NCBI RefSeq assembly: GCF_020216885.1
Contig: NZ_JAIWON010000088.1
Location: 1-10,000 of the forward strand
Source: Zymomonas sp.
Lineage (GTDB): Bacteria > Pseudomonadota > Alphaproteobacteria > Sphingomonadales > Sphingomonadaceae
Reading direction: 5' to 3'
Length of the DNA: 10,000 bases
A program made the translations under genes and the position numbers. The notes under the pieces are model-generated. The model ran no database searches. It saw only the letters and a list, made by a program, of their open reading frames with translations, and was not told the DNA's origin. Shown piece after piece: positions 1 to 6,639 of this stretch. Each line of letters begins with the position of its first letter. Position 1 is the first letter of the stretch.

Positions 1-282
1 GAAAAACTGAGAGAGTATAAGTCTCAGGGTTTTGAAATTCTGATACAGACAGCACGCAATATGCGTACTTATAATGGGTCTGTTGGTAAAATTAATGCGA
101 ATACACTTCCTATTATCTTGGACTGGTTAAAAAAACACGATGTCCCCTATGATGAAATTTATGTTGGCAAGCCATGGTGTGGCAATGACGGATTTTACAT
201 TGACGACCGTGCAATACGACCATCTGAATTTTTAAATTTTTCTCTTGATGAAATCAACCAACTGATTGAAACGCATTTATGA
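1..282 (+). CDS. HAD-family capsule biosynthesis phosphatase, C-terminal part (5' end outside window)
   Basis: The reading frame is open from base 1, so the gene starts upstream; 93 residues are visible, ending TGA. The first ATG in the frame, at 61, is internal, because the 20 codons before it (EKLREYKSQGFEILIQTARN) already read as family sequence. Visible HAD features are the motif II threonine in IQTARNMRTYNG, the motif III lysine in VGKPWCG, and the motif IV acid pair in FYIDDRAIRPSEF. The nucleophile motif DxDGT should lie in the missing 30-odd residues. Small proteins with this signature (EcbF/BcbF type) occur in capsule loci, where they dephosphorylate a sugar or polyol phosphate intermediate in the cytoplasm. 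The stop overlaps the next start as ATGA, so the genes are cotranscribed and probably translationally coupled. The family is fairly sure; the substrate is unknown. Confidence 0.8.
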   Translation, partial: EKLREYKSQGFEILIQTARNMRTYNGSVGKINANTLPIILDWLKKHDVPYDEIYVGKPWCGNDGFYIDDRAIRPSEFLNFSLDEINQLIETHL

Positions 283-1904
283 TCCCTTCCAACCCCATTA
301 ACCTGATTATGTCAGGGGCCTATATTAGCAATGAGCTTATTGCTGAATTTGGGCCACTTCCTCCCGCGTTTTTACCTCTAGGCGTTGGACGTTTATATGA
401 TAAGCAGATATCCTGTTTAAAGCAGGACACAAAAGAAGTAATACCGATCTATATTACTTTGCCAGAAAGCTTTGAAATTCCATGTCATGACCTCCAATAC
501 CTAAAAGAAAAAGGAGTAACGCCCATATTCATACCAGACGGGTTGGAGTTAGGGGAGGCTATTGTTCTTGCTATCAATAGCATCAGTGCATATTCCTCAA
601 GTATACGGATATTACACGGGGATACGGTTTTAAATCGTTTACCCAATGGATTAGATGTTGCTGCCGCACATCCAGAAAAAGATGATTACTGTTGGGCAGC
701 TATCAATCATACCAATAATCAAATTGATAATTTTGAATTGATAGAAGCCGCAACTGAACGTAATTTAGATCGCTCTGTTGCTTGTGGTTATTTTGCTTTT
801 TCCAGTTGCAGTGAACTAGTGCGAGCTATGGTTCGTGCACGCTATGATTTTATTAAAGGGCTTAATCTATATAATAAACGTTATTCGATGAAAATGGAAT
901 ATGTTGAAGATTGGTATGATTTTGGCCACCTTCAGACCTATTTTCATTCTCGGAGGATGGTTTCAACGTCCCGAGCGTTTAATTCTTTACAAATAACAGA
1001 CAGCGAAGTTAAAAAATATTCAACTGACCATTTCAAAATGGAAGCTGAGGCTCATTGGTTTGCGAATCTTCCTCCAAGCTTACTGCCTTACAGCGCCCGT
1101 TTATTAGATAAAGGGACAGAAGGTAGTAGAACATTTTATACGACAGAGTATCAATATACACCTAATTTATCTGAATTATTCGTTTTTTCAGAAATTGGTA
1201 AAGTGACATGGAAGAAAATTTTAAATTCTTCTGTATCATTCTTAGAAACCTGCAACAAATACAGAGGAGAGAAACCTAGAGATCATTATATGAATATGCT
1301 TATGGGAAGTAAAACTATCAGTAGGTTAGAAAAATATGCTGAAGAGACAGGTTTTAATATTGAAAAATCACTTCAGTTTAATGGCCGTAATACACCTTCT
1401 CTTTTAAAAATAGCAGAGTCTCTCCAGACTATGATTTCTGAAAATTCTGAAGAATTCTCTACCATTATGCATGGTGACTTCTGCTTCAGCAATATACTTT
1501 ATAATTCACGAAATAGTCGAATATCTGTTATTGATCCACGCGGTTATGTTGCTGATAAATATTTAGATATCTATGGTGACATCAGATACGATATCGCAAA
1601 ATATTCACATTCAATAAATGGTTTATACGATCTAATTATCGCGGGTCGCTATAGTCTAAATCAAGATAATGATTATAGCTTTTCTATTGAATTTGAAAAA
1701 TCCCAACAGAGGGATTGGTTAAAAAAAATATTTTCAGAGTTAATTATAGCTAATATTCCCACAAATAGTTTGGAAATTCAGGCTATTACCATAGCTTTAT
1801 TTTTATCTATGCTCCCGCTTCATGCTGATCGTCCAGATCGACAGGCAGCCTATATTGCTAATGCATTGAGATTATTTTCTAATTTAGAAAGCACAAATAA
1901 ATGA
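279..1904 (+). CDS. Bifunctional protein: nucleotidyltransferase-like domain fused to APH/choline-kinase-like phosphotransferase
   Basis: This 541-residue protein has two domains. Residues about 5-235 resemble a sugar-phosphate nucleotidyltransferase: a core strand then HGDT at 113-116, where the aspartate would be the metal ligand, and the late motif DWYDFGHLQTY at 211-221. The usual glycine-rich GxGTR loop and KP signature are replaced by MSGAYISNEL and LPPAFLPLGVGRLY, so this half may be diverged or inactive. Residues about 250-541 form an aminoglycoside-phosphotransferase-like kinase: catalytic loop HGDFCFSNIL (398-407, D400 and N405), metal motif IDPRG (418-422), then GDIRYDIAKYSHS (433-445). 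It starts in an ATGA overlap with the phosphatase gene and ends in another with the next gene. It is a cytoplasmic protein with no signal peptide or membrane segment. I infer that it phosphorylates, and perhaps nucleotidylates, a small precursor for polysaccharide decoration. The kinase fold is well supported; the substrate is not known. The gene is markedly AT-rich. Confidence 0.75.
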   Translation: MIPSNPINLIMSGAYISNELIAEFGPLPPAFLPLGVGRLYDKQISCLKQDTKEVIPIYITLPESFEIPCHDLQYLKEKGVTPIFIPDGLELGEAIVLAINSISAYSSSIRILHGDTVLNRLPNGLDVAAAHPEKDDYCWAAINHTNNQIDNFELIEAATERNLDRSVACGYFAFSSCSELVRAMVRARYDFIKGLNLYNKRYSMKMEYVEDWYDFGHLQTYFHSRRMVSTSRAFNSLQITDSEVKKYSTDHFKMEAEAHWFANLPPSLLPYSARLLDKGTEGSRTFYTTEYQYTPNLSELFVFSEIGKVTWKKILNSSVSFLETCNKYRGEKPRDHYMNMLMGSKTISRLEKYAEETGFNIEKSLQFNGRNTPSLLKIAESLQTMISENSEEFSTIMHGDFCFSNILYNSRNSRISVIDPRGYVADKYLDIYGDIRYDIAKYSHSINGLYDLIIAGRYSLNQDNDYSFSIEFEKSQQRDWLKKIFSELIIANIPTNSLEIQAITIALFLSMLPLHADRPDRQAAYIANALRLFSNLESTNK

Positions 1905-2623
1905 TTGTTATACCAATGGCAGGTCTTTCTAGTCGTTTTTCTAAAGCTGGTTATAAGCTACCCAAATATATGCTCCCTTTGGAAGGGAAAAGTGTATTCA
2001 AGCATTCAATCGAAAGTTTTTCTGAGTATTTTAACAATACTCCTTTTCTTTTTATCGCTAGAAATATCGCAGAAACACCAGAATTCATTAGAAAAGAAAC
2101 GAGTGAGCTGGGAATTGCAGATGCCCGTATTGTTATACTCGAGCATGAAACATCTGGACAGGCTGAAACTGTAGAGATTGGAGTTAAAAAAGAAAAAATT
2201 GATGGTAAAACGCCGATTACAGTATTTAACATAGATACTTTTCGAAAAAACTTTCGTTTCCCTCAACAAAAATGGTTTGCTCATTCTGACGGTTATTTGG
2301 AAGTCTTCCATGGTGAAGGTCAGAATTGGTCATATGTTGGTGAAGTCGAAAACGCGGAAGAACCTCTTGTCGCTCGGACTACAGAAAAAGACCCGATTTC
2401 ATCTCTGTGCTGTGATGGTTTGTATCATTTTGCGACAGCATCATCCTTCATAACTGCATTGGATAAAGAGCGTCAGTCGCCTTCTATGAATGAGTTGTAT
2501 ATCGCTCCTCTTTACAATCATTTAATAAAAGATGGTAAAAACATTCATTATAACCTCGTAGAAAAAGAAAAAATAATTTTTTGTGGAACACCCAGTGAAT
2601 ATGAAGAAATTTTAAATAAATAA
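1901..2623 (+). CDS. Nucleotidyltransferase of the sugar/choline-phosphate type, capsule module
   Basis: This 240-residue protein belongs to the NTP_transferase (GT-A-like) fold. The nucleotide-binding loop is at the N-terminus, IPMAGLSSRFSKAGY (4-18), followed by the lysine-containing KLPKYMLPL (19-27). SGQAETV (85-91) matches the nucleotide-recognition strand. FNIDTF (109-114) gives the metal-binding aspartate D112, and LYIAPLYNHLI lies near the C-terminus (199-209). Such enzymes couple a phosphorylated sugar, polyol or amino alcohol to CTP, GTP or dTTP. Unlike the N-half of the upstream protein, this one has intact catalytic signatures, so it is the likelier active nucleotidyltransferase of the cluster. 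The start overlaps the previous stop as ATGA, with only a weak purine stretch (AGAAAG) before it, which points to translational coupling. It is the last gene of the operon, with a terminator 9 bp after its stop. The family is sure; the nucleotide and the acceptor are unknown. Confidence 0.8.
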   Translation: MIVIPMAGLSSRFSKAGYKLPKYMLPLEGKSVFKHSIESFSEYFNNTPFLFIARNIAETPEFIRKETSELGIADARIVILEHETSGQAETVEIGVKKEKIDGKTPITVFNIDTFRKNFRFPQQKWFAHSDGYLEVFHGEGQNWSYVGEVENAEEPLVARTTEKDPISSLCCDGLYHFATASSFITALDKERQSPSMNELYIAPLYNHLIKDGKNIHYNLVEKEKIIFCGTPSEYEEILNK

Positions 2624-2631
2624 TTTTCTTT

Positions 2632-2667
2632 AAAACTGCCTTAGATGTTACTCTAAGGCAGTTTTTT
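2632..2667 (+). terminator. Intrinsic terminator of the polysaccharide operon, shared with the convergent gene
   Basis: A perfect 14-bp stem (AAAACTGCCTTAGA at 2632-2645 paired with 2652-2665) closes a 6-nt loop and ends in a run of six T at 2662-2667. It sits 9 bp past the stop of the nucleotidyltransferase gene. Read on the minus strand the same stem is preceded by A and followed by four T, so it can also stop the WavE-type gene, but more weakly. The WavE-type gene's stop codon lies inside the right arm. Confidence 0.9.
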
Positions 2668-3741
2668 ATTTAGAGAAGACCATATCTTTTTTAATCTTCT
2701 TCTATAAAACAATCTCATTATTTTTTTTCTCGGGGGAGATGCGTATTTACCTTCAACAAACAGTTTTTTAATTTCGTCATGGGAGAAGTTAACTATATTT
2801 TCGAGAGTATTTTGAGAAAAACACTCGACCCTAGTATAGTTACTCATATTGTTAATGATACTCTGATATTTTTCGATATAGGCATGAGCTTCATGCATAT
2901 CTAGTATGATAAAATTATCATATAAAATAAAAATAGAATCAATGAGCGATGTTGTATCATTGTGATATTCTAAAACGAGCTCTGGATATTGCTTTTTTAT
3001 AAAAGGGAAGCTGACCCATTGCTCCGGCGCAAAACGCGTATAGAAACGTTTCTCTACTACATTTGAATTTTGACTATGATGTCTATGACGATACCATACT
3101 GCATACTCGAATGGATAAGAATCCACAGAATTCCATATTTTCTTTATATCTTCTGTTAATCCGAAATGAAACCAATCGCTATAATGAAATGGCATTTTTG
3201 ATATTGTAAGAGGGTTCAGTGTGAATATTTCAGATACAAGTACTCTTTGCTTAAGTATAGATTTATTCTTCAGAGGATTTTTAATCTTTTTTTCGTAAAA
3301 ATCGACGAAATTTCTATCACAGAAAAATAGATCATTTCGTATGCGCAATGTATATTTACTATTTGAATACTCTAGCCCAGTTTTGGCCGCCGCAATCATT
3401 AAATTAATATTGTTAATGCCGGGACTATCACTTTTCATCTTGGGTAACGGTGTCTGAAAAGATGAAATAGTGATCTTATCGCAATTTTTTTTGATTATAT
3501 CAAAAGCAGAGGATATCAATCTATCCTTTAAATATTCTTTACATAGTTGAAATTCGTTATCTTCATTTAAATAAATACAATCACTAGAAGATATGACATT
3601 TATAATTGACGATTTAGGGAATAACTTCCTCCATATTCTAGATGCATCTGCAATATATACTATATTTTTTATGCCAATATAGCCTTGCATTATTATGGAC
3701 AGCCCACCTTTACCGTCTAATTCTTCTTGTAAAGATACCAT
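2653..3741 (-). CDS. WavE-family lipopolysaccharide/capsule glycosyltransferase
   Basis: The product is 362 residues from the start chosen here. It reads as a WavE-type protein: an N-terminal strand LSIIMQGYIG (14-23), a conserved YTLRIRND segment (130-137), SDWFHFGLTEDI (188-199) and FAPEQWVSF (237-245). WavE proteins are putative glycosyltransferases of LPS core or capsule assembly and act at the cytoplasmic face. The C-terminus is strongly basic (RRRLKKIW near 347-354), which could help membrane contact. An ATG 45 bases further upstream (at 3786) is in frame, but an extended -10 element predicts transcription starting about 2 bases before it. The ATG at 3741 has GAGAAAG five bases ahead, and the family's first strand follows closely, so I prefer it. 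The gene is convergent with the nucleotidyltransferase operon and is very AT-rich. Acceptor and donor are unknown. Confidence 0.75.
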   Translation of the reverse strand: MVSLQEELDGKGGLSIIMQGYIGIKNIVYIADASRIWRKLFPKSSIINVISSSDCIYLNEDNEFQLCKEYLKDRLISSAFDIIKKNCDKITISSFQTPLPKMKSDSPGINNINLMIAAAKTGLEYSNSKYTLRIRNDLFFCDRNFVDFYEKKIKNPLKNKSILKQRVLVSEIFTLNPLTISKMPFHYSDWFHFGLTEDIKKIWNSVDSYPFEYAVWYRHRHHSQNSNVVEKRFYTRFAPEQWVSFPFIKKQYPELVLEYHNDTTSLIDSIFILYDNFIILDMHEAHAYIEKYQSIINNMSNYTRVECFSQNTLENIVNFSHDEIKKLFVEGKYASPPRKKIMRLFYRRRLKKIWSSLNKKLP

Positions 3742-3786
3742 GTTAGCTTTCTCATATATTTTTATTAGTTTATGCGATAGTATCAT

Positions 3787-3970
3787 TGAACATTATTATA
3801 GCATAAATTAAGCCAAGAAATTGAATATACTTTCACTAAACCTTCTATAGAAACACTAAATAAATTTTTAATTTTTTAAATGAAGAGGAATCGATATGAT
3901 TATCTAAAATCTGAATATATACTATAAAATTTTACAAATAATTGTACAGTTAAATCAATGAGATGATTGA
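3787..3970. other. AT-rich divergent spacer between WavE-type gene and lipB
   Basis: This spacer separates two divergent genes. Apart from the extended -10 for the minus-strand gene, it holds only AT-rich sequence with several weak TATA-like boxes (for example TATAAA at 3923-3928) and no convincing -35 partner. lipB has no strong ribosome binding site; only GAGATGAT precedes its ATG. The base composition shifts sharply at the lipB end, so this is the likely boundary of the polysaccharide island. Confidence 0.5.
3795..3803 (-). promoter_or_regulatory. Extended -10 promoter element for the WavE-type gene
   Basis: The minus strand reads TGCTATAAT, a perfect TGn-TATAAT extended -10. No clear -35 lies 16-18 bases upstream, which is acceptable for extended -10 promoters. 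The expected transcript start is near 3788, giving a leader of about 47 nt to the ATG at 3741. In such an AT-rich stretch a chance match is possible. Confidence 0.5.
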
Positions 3971-4621
3971 ATGTCTTCTATTGAATGGCGGGTCAGTGAG
4001 GGGCTGACAGATTACGAATATGCCCGTTCGGAAATGACCAAGCGGGTGGTGGATATTGCCAATCAGGAAGCCTCTGAAATGGTGTGGTTTTTGCAGCATC
4101 CGCCCCTCTATACTGCCGGAAGTAGTGCGGATGAGCGGGAATTGTTAATGCCTGATCGTTTCCCTGTTTATCCGGCAGAAAGAGGCGGTAAATATACCTA
4201 TCATGGCCCCGGTCAGCGGATTGGGTATTTGATGATGGATATCCGAAAACACGGTAATGATATTCGGCGTTTTGTTCATTCTATTGAAAAATGGGTTATT
4301 GAAAGCCTCGCTGAATTTGGGGTGACGGCCTATAGTCATCCTGAAAGGATTGGGATTTGGGTCAACACCCCCAACGGCGAAGCTAAAATTGGAGCGATTG
4401 GTATCCGAGTTCGGCGTTGGATTAGTTTTCACGGTTTTTCTTTAAATATATGCCCTGATCTTGAGCATTTTTCCGGCATTATTCCTTGTGGTATCAGCGA
4501 ATTCGGTGTGACCAGCCTTCATGCCTTGGGGAAAAAGCTGCGTATGAGTGAAGTCGATCAAGCCTTAGCCGATCGTTTCCCGCGTTTTTTAGAAGCCTTG
4601 CAATCAAAAGAGGCGTTTTAA
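3971..4621 (+). CDS. lipB: Octanoyl-[acyl-carrier-protein]:protein octanoyltransferase LipB
   Basis: LipB moves the octanoyl group from acyl carrier protein to a lysine of lipoyl domains (E2 subunits of 2-oxoacid dehydrogenases, GcvH), the first step of endogenous lipoate synthesis, in the cytoplasm. The 216-residue length is normal for the family. The signatures are present in order: HPPLYTAGSSA (43-53), RGGKYTYHGPGQ (71-82), the catalytic lysine K139 in AKIGAIGIR, FHGFSLNI (153-160), and the acyl-thioester cysteine C173 in GIIPCGI. Start: ATG at 3971 gives the usual short N-terminus; the Shine-Dalgarno is poor. The gene stands alone: the neighbour upstream is divergent and the next gene is on the opposite strand. 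Its composition matches the right-hand part of the window, not the AT-rich genes before it. lipA is not in the window. Confidence 0.96.
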   Translation: MSSIEWRVSEGLTDYEYARSEMTKRVVDIANQEASEMVWFLQHPPLYTAGSSADERELLMPDRFPVYPAERGGKYTYHGPGQRIGYLMMDIRKHGNDIRRFVHSIEKWVIESLAEFGVTAYSHPERIGIWVNTPNGEAKIGAIGIRVRRWISFHGFSLNICPDLEHFSGIIPCGISEFGVTSLHALGKKLRMSEVDQALADRFPRFLEALQSKEAF

Positions 4622-4858
4622 TTCCCTATTATTCAAGATCTGTTGTTACTGGAATTCATGCTATGTAGACGTCGCGGTCAGTGCAGAAGTGATTGCCGTC
4701 GGCTCTTACTTCCATGTTTTTTGTAGCCTATCATGCAAAGATGTGCTGGTAATTTAATGAATAGATATGGTGCAGCGCTTACCCAAAATCATAGTGGGGA
4801 GTTGTTTATTTAAAGCTATAAAAGATTGAAAATCCATAGTGATACAAAGACAGAAAAA
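4622..4858. other. Gene-free stretch between lipB and the GNAT gene
   Basis: These 237 bp lie between two convergent genes. I see no convincing gene. The longest open stretch with coding-like texture runs on the plus strand from about 4632 to 4757 and contains VDVAVSAEVIAVGSYFHVF, but it lacks a good start and matches nothing I recognise. There is no clear terminator; the inverted AATTCC/GGAATT pair at 4620-4625 and 4651-4656 is too weak and has no T-run. Confidence 0.4.
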
Positions 4859-5605
4859 TCATCTGTGTAATAATACCCCTCCAATTATATGGCTATAATT
4901 TTTCCAGATAGTCTTGATGGCAAAGCAGAAAGGAGAATTAGAAATTTTACTCAATTCGGCTTGCAAAAGATTAGAGTGTTTCTGTTCTGCCATCAGATCA
5001 AGCTGGGTAGAGAACAAAGTGTTTTTCTGTTCATCCAGATAGTCATCTAGCCCGATGACGGTAAGATTATCGGGCAGTTTTGTCCATGGAATCAGAGATC
5101 CAGCCTGCATTGGACGTCCCATCCCTGCGCTGTGCGTGTTATCAATGTAGTCGAACTTAATCCCAAATTGTTCGTAAAATCGGTTGCGGCGGCATTTGTG
5201 TTCACCATGTCCTTGATAAGCCGATAATTCTATTGGATTGATATCAGCCTTTGGCCATTGGGTCGCCCATTGAACAATCTGATTCATCAAGAATGATCCC
5301 ACTCGATTGCCTCTAATACAATCAGGATCTAAATAGACAGCACCTTCGAGAGGCGAAGATCCTGTGAGAGAAATTGTGCCATTATCCCCGTAGTAACTAA
5401 CGTAACAGGCCGGAAATTCATATGTTTGCTTTTGATAGTCGGATAGAATTCCGCCAATAATTCGGTAGCGGATAAGCAGTATCGCCTCTTCGACAAGGCC
5501 ATTCGTTCCTTTGCTGAGTGTCTCTTGATGCTGAATGAGCAATTTTACAACGGGTTTACCGGTGGGATTAAGGCGAGGTCGGGCGATGAGAATATAGGAT
5601 TTCAT
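4859..5605 (-). CDS. GNAT-family N-acetyltransferase-like protein with C-terminal extension
   Basis: The 248-residue product has a GNAT core. Motif A is AVYLDPDCIRGNRVGSFLMN (89-108), with the acetyl-CoA pyrophosphate loop R98-G-N-R-V-G103. A motif B-like segment, RRNRFYEQFGIKFDY, follows at 139-153. The region before it (about 66-85) fits the central beta strands. After about residue 175 comes an extension with charged, possibly helical sequence (DEQKNTLFSTQLDLMAEQKH, 191-210) and a hydrophobic end (FCFAIKTIW; IIGGVLLH), not typical of minimal GNATs. The enzyme class is an acetyl-CoA-dependent acyltransferase; the substrate is unknown. The ATG at 5605 is the only reasonable start; its ribosome site is weak. 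The gene follows proC on the same strand beyond a terminator, so it probably has its own promoter. It looks like an accessory gene; the fold call is fairly sure, the function is not. Confidence 0.65.
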   Translation of the reverse strand: MKSYILIARPRLNPTGKPVVKLLIQHQETLSKGTNGLVEEAILLIRYRIIGGILSDYQKQTYEFPACYVSYYGDNGTISLTGSSPLEGAVYLDPDCIRGNRVGSFLMNQIVQWATQWPKADINPIELSAYQGHGEHKCRRNRFYEQFGIKFDYIDNTHSAGMGRPMQAGSLIPWTKLPDNLTVIGLDDYLDEQKNTLFSTQLDLMAEQKHSNLLQAELSKISNSPFCFAIKTIWKNYSHIIGGVLLHR

Positions 5606-5647
5606 ATTAGAGGCTCAAAGCGATGAGATTTCGGATATCTGAAGATG

Positions 5648-5680
5648 AAAAACGCGCAGCTTTGTAAAGAAAACTGCGCG
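5648..5680 (-). terminator. Intrinsic terminator downstream of proC
   Basis: On the minus strand the 7-bp stem CGCGCAG/CTGCGCG (5674-5680 with 5653-5659) closes a 14-nt loop that can add a small CTTT/AAAG pairing, and is followed directly by five T (5652-5648). It lies 55 bp past the proC stop. A second small hairpin, CTAAAAG/CTTTTAG (5681-5697, 3-nt loop), stands just before it in the transcript. Confidence 0.8.
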
Positions 5681-5734
5681 CTAAAAGCACCTTTTAGAGC
5701 ATCTTAAAAAGGAGCTGTAGTCGATTTTGTTAGC

Positions 5735-6589
5735 CTATCGAGCAATATTTTTCTTGGCTTGTTCTGCCATATAACGATTTTGTTTGAAAGAAGCCTCCAA
5801 GGTCGCATCAATCAATTGATATAGGGCTTCGTCCTTATCAAGGACATCCATACCTTTTCTTGTGCTGCCGCCCGGACTAGCGACTTTGTCGGCGAGTTCA
5901 GCAGGTGTAATATCGGCTTGTTTTGCCATGGTTGCTGCGCCTTCGACTGTAGCGATGGCCATGGGTAAAGCCTGATCCGCAGTCAGTCCCAATTTTTGCC
6001 CAGCCTGTGCCAAGGCATCAATGAAGCGATACACAAAAGCGGGCCCGCATCCGGCAAGTGCCGTGGCCGTATCGAATTGGTTTTCGTTAACCCATTCAAA
6101 GAGACCAAGCGTTGAAGCCAATTTTTCAATGCATTTGCGCTGTTCATCTGCGAGCTTGTCCGCGCAAAGGGCAACAACGCCCTTCCCTAACGCCACTGGA
6201 AGATTGGGCATGGCACGAACAATGTTTTTGGCTTTCGGGAAGAAATGCCGCAAAGTTTCCAATTCTACGCCTGCAAGAATAGAAATCAGGGTTGTTTTTT
6301 CCGTGATATAGGGTGCCAATGTCGGAGCGATTTGGGGCAGCATTTGTGGCTTCACACCCAAAAGTAAAGTGGCCGGTGTAGAACCGTCTTCTGGCAGACT
6401 GGTAACAACCTTGACACCTTCGGCAACGGGCTTGCCAGAAGGACGGATAACCAGCATATCTTCGGGATTAAGCCCATTATTGAGCCAGCAGCTTATCATA
6501 CTGCCTGCCATGTTACCGGCACCAAATGCCCAAAAAGGCGCTTGGTCTTTGGGTAACAACGGCGCTAAATCTGATGCGGTATCACTCAT
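5735..6589 (-). CDS. proC: Pyrroline-5-carboxylate reductase
   Basis: ProC reduces 1-pyrroline-5-carboxylate to L-proline with NAD(P)H, the last step of proline synthesis, in the cytoplasm. From the ATG at 6589 the protein has 284 residues. It shows the Rossmann dinucleotide loop FGAGNMAGSM (22-31), LGVKPQ (77-82), RAMPNLP (125-131), the ALAGCGPAF segment (177-185, where many family members have SGSGPAY), and the C-terminal signature VASPGGSTRKGM (236-247). The frame continues upstream to a TTG at 6610, but that codon has no ribosome site and adds only seven non-conserved residues, so I use the ATG. It lies about 50 bp downstream of the ybjN-domain gene on the same strand, so the two are probably cotranscribed, and a terminator follows. 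GC-rich relative to the left end. Identification is sure; the exact start is less so. Confidence 0.95.
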   Translation of the reverse strand: MSDTASDLAPLLPKDQAPFWAFGAGNMAGSMISCWLNNGLNPEDMLVIRPSGKPVAEGVKVVTSLPEDGSTPATLLLGVKPQMLPQIAPTLAPYITEKTTLISILAGVELETLRHFFPKAKNIVRAMPNLPVALGKGVVALCADKLADEQRKCIEKLASTLGLFEWVNENQFDTATALAGCGPAFVYRFIDALAQAGQKLGLTADQALPMAIATVEGAATMAKQADITPAELADKVASPGGSTRKGMDVLDKDEALYQLIDATLEASFKQNRYMAEQAKKNIAR

Positions 6590-6639
6590 AAAGCTATCAC
6601 TTTTTGTCAAAAATCAGTCAGAAAACAGTCTCTAAGCCT

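Noticed and set aside
61..282. A complete 73-residue gene starting at the ATG at 61
   Set aside because: The frame is open to base 1 and the 20 upstream codons carry conserved family sequence, including the motif II region, so the ATG is internal and the gene is cut by the window edge.
1905..2311. Overlapping open frames on both strands inside the nucleotidyltransferase gene
   Set aside because: They lie wholly within a gene with clear family motifs, have no ribosome sites and resemble nothing known.
4145..4432. Minus-strand open frame of 95 codons inside lipB
   Set aside because: It is opposite a gene with all LipB catalytic motifs; low-complexity Pro/Asn-rich translation is typical of a shadow frame.
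4632..4757. Open plus-strand stretch with coding-like texture after lipB
   Set aside because: No start codon with a ribosome site, ends after about 40 codons and matches no family I recognise; kept only as a remark on the spacer.
6590..6610. TTG start giving proC seven more residues
   Set aside because: No Shine-Dalgarno before the TTG and the added residues are not conserved; the ATG at 6589 is preferred, though its own ribosome site is weak.
6021..6635. Plus-strand open frames opposite proC
   Set aside because: They are antisense shadows of proC, whose motifs are complete on the minus strand.
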